Below, one piece after another: positions 5,868-10,187 of a stretch of 10,187 nt of DNA. Location of the stretch: positions 1 through 10,187 of the forward strand of contig DITX01000103.1 of NCBI GenBank assembly GCA_002422225.1. Reading direction: 5' to 3'. Positions within the stretch are counted from its first letter, which is position 1, and the number at the start of each line of letters is the position of its first letter. The notes under the pieces are model-generated. The model worked only from the letters and a program-made list of their open reading frames with translations. It did no database searches and was not told where the DNA came from. This stretch comes from Gammaproteobacteria bacterium UBA6173. Lineage in GTDB: Bacteria > Pseudomonadota > Gammaproteobacteria > Pseudomonadales > Pseudohongiellaceae. The position numbers were made by a program, and so were the translations under genes.

Positions 5868-7381
5868 ACATTCGGGCATGGCAAGTGACCAACGATATCC
5901 GTTTCATCAAACTGATCACCGCACTGGCCAGCCTGTTATTAAGCATGCTCGCCATCCAGTTAAACGAACTGCCCAATACTGATGCATACACCTATGTAAA
6001 AGCCGCCGAGCTGGCATTGAGTAATGGTCCTGCTGCCGCGTTTGCTCACTATCAGTGGGCCAACTTGCCGTTAATGATGTCTGCAATACATTACGTGACT
6101 GGCATGTCGTTATTTGCAACCGCCAATCTGATCAACGCCCTGTTGTTTGCGCTGCTGAGTGTCAGTTTTGTATCGATTGTTGCCGCAATCACACCCTCTC
6201 GCCGAACGATCTGGCTGGCCGTTGTCTGTATTTTGATGTACCCACATCTGAACGAATTTCGATCGTATATCATTCGTGACATTGGATACCTGGCATTCTG
6301 TCTACTGGCGGTCTATTACATGATTGTCTATACAGAATCCCTGCGCCTGCGTTATGGACTTTACTTTTTGCTCAGCTGTCTGGCTGCTGCCTTGTTTCGC
6401 CCGGAAGCGCTGCTGTTTCTGTTCCTGACACCAATAGCGGTGCTGGTGCCAACACACTCTCGTGTAAATCTGCGGCAACGCGCATTCCTGCGATTGCAGA
6501 CCTTGTCGCTGTTGGTCGTTGTCGCGATGGGCGGCTCTTTGGCCATGCTGACATTGGATGTGACCGCCCAGCTATCAACGTTTCTCAACATCTATCAACC
6601 ATTCTTGAGCAACCTGGCGCCTCTGTTTGGAGCCGAAGCGCCCGTGCTTGAGCAGGCAGTATTCGGAGACTATGCGGCCCAGTTTGTAGGTGACTACACG
6701 GCCATCTTTCTCGCAGTCGGTTTACTGGCAGTGCTGATTGCCTGCGTGGTCGACAGCCTTGGTCTGGCCGTCATGCCATTGCTGATTTACGGCACCTTGC
6801 GACGGTTTGTACGACTAACGCAACCAGCACTAGCGGTGATTGTGTGTTGGCTGGCAGTTGCTGCGCTGGTGCTGGTGATGTTTATGTTGTTAACACGCTT
6901 TGTCACCACGCGCTATACCTTGTTATTTGCGGTGTTGGTGTTGATATTTTTACCTTTTGTGATTGATCGCGGCTGGAGTCTGGCAGCGAGTGCCGGACGC
7001 AAAGATTTTGGACGCTGGATGCTGCTATTGCTGGTGTTTGCGGCACTGGATGCGCATCTGTCCTTTGGGGCATCCAAGCTTCATCTTGAGCAGGCCAGCC
7101 GCTGGATCAACACATCTACGCGCCCGGCTGCAGACTTACTGACCAATGAGATCCATATCGCTTACCAAAGCGGCCGGGTGGACAATTATGACGAGGTGCG
7201 ACGCGAGTTGCCTGGTACCAATCTGCTGGCCGCGCCACCGGGCACCATTATTGCCGTCACGCCCCGCCGCAGCTTTCAGGCACAACTGGATGCTGGTATC
7301 AGCAACGGCAGCCTGCGCCTGTTGCGCGAGTTCCCTGCAGTGCGCGGCGCCAGTCTGCTGGTGTTTGAAAAGGAACTTTAA
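5864..7381 (+). CDS. Polytopic membrane protein, probable GT-C-fold glycosyltransferase
   Basis: This 505-residue protein has about ten to twelve hydrophobic segments through residue 400, then a soluble C-terminal part of about 100 residues (400-505). Several features recall GT-C enzymes of the GT39/ArnT type, which use a polyprenyl-phosphate sugar donor at the periplasmic face. These are an acidic first loop after the first membrane segment (NTDAYTY, D40), a charged loop with RDIGYL (138-143), RPEALLFL (179-186) and RFVTTRYTLLF (345-355), resembling the late Arg-Tyr segment of that family. I do not recognise the exact family, and donor and acceptor are unknown. The GTG overlaps the acyltransferase stop, so the two are almost certainly co-transcribed, pointing to LPS or another envelope glycan. 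The stop interlocks with that of the opposing carbamoyltransferase gene. An O-antigen polymerase-like or flippase-like membrane protein is an alternative. Confidence 0.75.
   Translation: MNIRAWQVTNDIRFIKLITALASLLLSMLAIQLNELPNTDAYTYVKAAELALSNGPAAAFAHYQWANLPLMMSAIHYVTGMSLFATANLINALLFALLSVSFVSIVAAITPSRRTIWLAVVCILMYPHLNEFRSYIIRDIGYLAFCLLAVYYMIVYTESLRLRYGLYFLLSCLAAALFRPEALLFLFLTPIAVLVPTHSRVNLRQRAFLRLQTLSLLVVVAMGGSLAMLTLDVTAQLSTFLNIYQPFLSNLAPLFGAEAPVLEQAVFGDYAAQFVGDYTAIFLAVGLLAVLIACVVDSLGLAVMPLLIYGTLRRFVRLTQPALAVIVCWLAVAALVLVMFMLLTRFVTTRYTLLFAVLVLIFLPFVIDRGWSLAASAGRKDFGRWMLLLLVFAALDAHLSFGASKLHLEQASRWINTSTRPAADLLTNEIHIAYQSGRVDNYDEVRRELPGTNLLAAPPGTIIAVTPRRSFQAQLDAGISNGSLRLLREFPAVRGASLLVFEKEL
7378..7381. 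other. Interlocked stop codons of convergent genes
   Basis: The palindrome TTAA carries the TAA of the plus-strand membrane-protein gene (7379-7381) and the TAA of the minus-strand carbamoyltransferase gene (7380-7378). The genes overlap tail to tail by four bases, leaving no room for a terminator between them. I saw no strong hairpin plus T-run in the flanking coding sequence. Confidence 0.85.
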
Positions 7382-9156
7382 GTTTGGGTCGGCTCAACGC
7401 GCTCCCACCCGGTATTGTCTTCAGGTGGTTTAGTAATCAGCAGATCCTGCATCAACAAATATTCAAGGTCGGATCCAAAAAACATATCCAGTGCATCTTC
7501 CGGAGAGCAGATCATGGCTTCTCCCGGTCTGTTCAGCGACGTATTCACAACCAGACCGTATCCGGTTATTTTCTCCATGGCACGTAATAACGCATAAAAG
7601 CGGGCATTGTGCTCTTTTCTGACAATATGAGCCCGCGTAGTGCCGTCCCTATAAACCGTACTGGGAAACAGTTTCTGCCACTCTGGCGCCACATCAAAGG
7701 TCTGCGTCATAAAATCCGCGGGGCAATCTTTACCCAACATTTTGACAGCCATGTCGGGCAACATACTCGGCGCAAAGTTGCGCCACTTTTCGCGAAATTT
7801 CACTCGCTTGTTGATATCCGTGACACTGTTACTTTCTTGTGGATTTGCAAGAATGCTGCGATTACCCAGTGCGCGTGGACCAAACTCCATGCGCCCCTGA
7901 AACCAGCCTACCAGATGTCCTTGCGTGAGCAGCTCTGCAGCTTTCTCAGCAGGTTTTTCGAGTATTTCAAAACGCGGCCGGTCGCGGTGCTGTTCGCAGG
8001 CCTTGATACATCTTTCCGTATTGTATTTTGGACCCAGATAGGCATGACGAAGTGGTGTCACGGGTAATTTGTTTGTATTCGCGACAACATAAGCAGCCGC
8101 ACCAATTGCAGTACCGGCATCGCCTGCTGCAGGCGGCACATAAACTTCATTGACCCAGGGCAGCTCTCGCAAACGCTGATTCAATTTGACGTTAAATGCG
8201 CCGGTACCCGCCATCGCCAGTTTGCCGGTCTGTTTAAGAATGTCTGATAAATAATGTGTGGTAAGGCCAGTGGCAATGTTTTCGTATAAGCGTTGTGTCC
8301 CTGCCGCATAGTGTACATAGGGATCCTGGAATACGTCGCCCGCACGACGAGGCCCCAACTTCTCGAGTAACTCGGGTGTAAACGAGTGTCCAATACTGCG
8401 ATGCTTATATCGACGCAGCCCCACCGCTCTGATCATATGCATGTTCACTTTAAAGTCCTTGCCACGATAATCCGCCAGAAATGACAGGTCATACTTTTCG
8501 GGATTGCCATACGTCGCGATGCCCATGACCTTTGTTTCCCCATCCAGCATGTCAAAACCAAGATAGTCACACATGGAGGCATACATCCCGCTCAGAGAGT
8601 CGGGTTCGTAAAATTCTTTGATTTTGTGAATCTTACCGTTTTCGCCGTAACCCAGAAACGTGGTGGCATACTCGCCTTTTTGGTCCACACACAAAATGGC
8701 GGTCTTTTCTTTAAATCCGCTCATGTAGTAAGCGCTGGCCGCATGAGCAAGCTGATGTTGAACCGGTATCAGCTTCACTTTTTCCATGGGCAAACCAAGG
8801 TCAGATAACATTTGATTGATTTGCTGGTAGTAGCGGTGGAAGCGACGATTGCCGTTAAACAACGCATCCAATGCGCGATCAGGTGCATACCAGTGACGGC
8901 GGGCATAATGCCAGCGCGCGGCACTGAACAAGGAAACGGGCGCAAAAGCGATGGCTACCTGATCAACCTGACGCGGCTTCAGCTTGGCAGCACGCAGGCA
9001 ATACCGAATGGACTCAATAGGCAACATATCACGGGCATGTTTACGCCGGATCAGGCGCTCTTCTTCAACTGCAAGGGTCAACTCTCCATCAACAAACAGT
9101 GCCGCTGCAGCGTCATATCCCAAGGCACCTGACAAACCAAGCGTGATCAGGCCCAT
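7378..9156 (-). CDS. Carbamoyltransferase, NodU/CmcH family (LPS core WapO-like)
   Basis: NodU/CmcH-family enzymes transfer a carbamoyl group from carbamoyl phosphate, via a carbamoyl-adenylate, to a sugar hydroxyl. Residues 1 to about 360 are the N-terminal Kae1-like domain: QHQLAHAASAY (133-143) with two metal/substrate histidines, DQKGE (158-162), GETKVMGIATYG (206-217), AGTGAFNVKLNQRL (316-329) and PPAAGDAGTAIGAAAY (341-356). The C-terminal YrdC-like domain has GRMEFGPRALGNRSILANP (421-439), KFREKWRNFAPSML (453-466) and the VNTSLNRPGEAMIC region (537-550). At 592 residues it is full length. The ATG at 9156 has an AAAGGA Shine-Dalgarno (9166-9171). It follows the kinase gene by 45 bases, the same order as the LPS-core kinase and carbamoyltransferase genes of P. 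aeruginosa, so heptose carbamoylation in the inner core is the best guess. Two motifs differ from the usual form (DG.GE and AGG.AxN), yet the rest is well kept. Confidence 0.93.
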   Translation of the reverse strand: MGLITLGLSGALGYDAAAALFVDGELTLAVEEERLIRRKHARDMLPIESIRYCLRAAKLKPRQVDQVAIAFAPVSLFSAARWHYARRHWYAPDRALDALFNGNRRFHRYYQQINQMLSDLGLPMEKVKLIPVQHQLAHAASAYYMSGFKEKTAILCVDQKGEYATTFLGYGENGKIHKIKEFYEPDSLSGMYASMCDYLGFDMLDGETKVMGIATYGNPEKYDLSFLADYRGKDFKVNMHMIRAVGLRRYKHRSIGHSFTPELLEKLGPRRAGDVFQDPYVHYAAGTQRLYENIATGLTTHYLSDILKQTGKLAMAGTGAFNVKLNQRLRELPWVNEVYVPPAAGDAGTAIGAAAYVVANTNKLPVTPLRHAYLGPKYNTERCIKACEQHRDRPRFEILEKPAEKAAELLTQGHLVGWFQGRMEFGPRALGNRSILANPQESNSVTDINKRVKFREKWRNFAPSMLPDMAVKMLGKDCPADFMTQTFDVAPEWQKLFPSTVYRDGTTRAHIVRKEHNARFYALLRAMEKITGYGLVVNTSLNRPGEAMICSPEDALDMFFGSDLEYLLMQDLLITKPPEDNTGWERVEPTQT

Positions 9157-9165
9157 CTTGTCACA

Positions 9166-9171
9166 TCCTTT
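9166..9171 (-). promoter_or_regulatory. Shine-Dalgarno of the carbamoyltransferase gene
   Basis: AAAGGA on the minus strand lies 9 bases before the ATG at 9156, in the 45-base gap after the kinase stop. It fixes the start; no promoter is evident in the gap, so the gene is probably co-transcribed with the kinase gene. Confidence 0.6.
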
Positions 9172-9201
9172 GTTGATTTCACTTCGTGAGCCACCATTAC
9201 T

Positions 9202-10187
9202 TTACAGACCTCGCCCCATTTTTTTGATCAATTGACTAATTTTGCCTGCCGCTTCGTGATGGCGCCAGTTTGCATAAAAACGCAATAAATCGCGAGAAAA
9301 GTATTTACGAAAGCGCGCCGGTTTAAGTTCCAGGCGGCAAGCATCCAGATCAACCACTTCGAGTGTTGGCGCACCGTCTTCCTGAGGGCAGATCAAAAAA
9401 TTGGTTGCCTTCATGTCGCCATGGACAATGTGCTGCCGACGCATTATCACAAACAACTCTTCAAATAAATCCAGTGCTTGTGACCACAGCAGCGATTGCG
9501 GCGGTTCGTGATCCAACATGAGTTTTGCGTCCTTGCCACGCACACGCTCACAGACATAATACGCTTCTCTGCGCAGTGGTCCCCACCTGTTTTCCAGCAT
9601 CAACAAAGGTTGAGGCGTATTGATACCTGCCTGCTGCAGCTGATGCGCGCTGCCCCAGCAGTGCCAGGCTCGACTTGGTCTGGGCAGACGGCTCAACCCA
9701 TACCAGAACCCTCTGAGATTGTAGCGTTTGATCACCCACTCACGACCAGCCAGTGACAGTGACACAACCGTTGTTGAATCGCCGTCCTTGAGCATCTGCG
9801 CTTTTTTGATGAGTGCGTCAGGGGAATCAATCAGCGTTTGCAACTCGGGCTGCCAAAGCTGTTTATTAATCAGAGCAAATTTACCTGTCGAGCGTTGTAA
9901 TGCAACACTCTCGGATTCGTTGTAGATACGCTTGTGCAATCGACGCGCTTGTTTATGTCGGTCGCGCAGCCATATTTTATTGGCCTTGTGCTGAATCTCC
10001 CGCCAATACGGCAACTCCTGCCGCATCAGTTCTCGCACCGACTTGCCAGTATAGGCACACATAAATCTCAGAAAATCTGTGCGGGTCAATCCAATATCCA
10101 GGGCGGAAAAACATAAACCTGCCAGGTCCTTTTTGATCCAACGCGCAACAAATAATGGTTTTAGCAGCGTTCTATGCAGGTCGATGA
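9202..10187 (-). CDS. WaaP/Kdo-type LPS core kinase, apparent tandem-kinase protein (5' end outside window)
   Basis: WaaP-family proteins are cytosolic kinases with a protein-kinase-like fold that phosphorylate LPS inner-core sugars. The frame is open to the window edge, giving 327 visible C-terminal residues. The first visible residues, IDLHR, match the metal-binding Asp motif (DFG equivalent) of a WaaP-type kinase. They are followed by the DLAGLCFSALD segment and TRTDFLRFMCAYTGK, the usual C-terminal tail of that family. After a basic helical linker, a second kinase-like module begins at about visible residue 80. It has a candidate ATP-binding Lys in WVIKRYN, the catalytic loop HGDMKATN (coding bases about 9399-9422) and VVDLDAC as the second DFG-like motif. 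The protein therefore appears to hold two kinase modules in series, with most of the first outside the window. It ends 45 bases before the carbamoyltransferase gene, presumably in the same operon. The exact sugar targets are unknown. Confidence 0.87.
   Translation of the reverse strand, partial: IDLHRTLLKPLFVARWIKKDLAGLCFSALDIGLTRTDFLRFMCAYTGKSVRELMRQELPYWREIQHKANKIWLRDRHKQARRLHKRIYNESESVALQRSTGKFALINKQLWQPELQTLIDSPDALIKKAQMLKDGDSTTVVSLSLAGREWVIKRYNLRGFWYGLSRLPRPSRAWHCWGSAHQLQQAGINTPQPLLMLENRWGPLRREAYYVCERVRGKDAKLMLDHEPPQSLLWSQALDLFEELFVIMRRQHIVHGDMKATNFLICPQEDGAPTLEVVDLDACRLELKPARFRKYFSRDLLRFYANWRHHEAAGKISQLIKKMGRGL

Noticed and set aside
7609..8067. Plus-strand 152-codon frame opposite the carbamoyltransferase
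   Set aside because: Antisense shadow of conserved carbamoyltransferase motifs; no independent support.
9202..10089. Complete 295-residue kinase starting at TTG 10089
   Set aside because: The frame stays open to the window edge, and the upstream codons encode conserved WaaP-family residues (IDLHR, DLAGL), so the true start is outside the window.

Overview
The window looks like a Gammaproteobacterial chromosome segment of moderate GC content. It carries lipopolysaccharide (LPS) genes: hldE, an lpxL-type acyltransferase, a WaaP-type sugar kinase and a carbamoyltransferase. The kinase-then-carbamoyltransferase order recalls the waa core-oligosaccharide cluster of Pseudomonas aeruginosa (PA5006-PA5005 region). 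Species cannot be named from the sequence; a Pseudomonas-related or marine gammaproteobacterium is a fair guess.

Layout. (1) About 96-1910 holds remains of an IS91-like element. Its single minus-strand ORF (210-1775) joins a complete tyrosine recombinase in frame to an IS91-type HUH transposase that is clipped at both ends. Short repeats and hairpins lie on either side. (2) 1937-4731, minus strand: hldE followed by a two-domain ChrA chromate transporter, coupled by a TGATG overlap. (3) 4732-4895: a divergent promoter region with an extended -10 element facing each way. (4) 4896-7381, plus strand: an lpxL/htrB-type lipid A acyltransferase followed, with a GTGA overlap, by a polytopic GT-C-like membrane protein. 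(5) 7378-10187, minus strand: a WaaP-family kinase that runs off the window edge, then a NodU/CmcH-type carbamoyltransferase. The carbamoyltransferase gene meets the membrane-protein gene tail to tail, with the two stop codons interlocked.

Working together. HldE makes the ADP-heptose used for the LPS inner core. The LpxL-like enzyme finishes acylation of lipid A. The kinase probably phosphorylates, and the carbamoyltransferase carbamoylates, inner-core sugars. The GT-C-like protein is the least understood and may add a sugar to LPS or another envelope glycan at the periplasmic face. ChrA is the functional outsider, although its start is translationally tied to hldE.

No tRNA, rRNA, CRISPR array or convincing intrinsic terminator was seen. 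The clearest points for a second look are the recombinase-transposase fusion, the tandem-kinase architecture at the right edge, and the lpxL-linked GT-C candidate. I did not find convincing evidence of a wholly new system.
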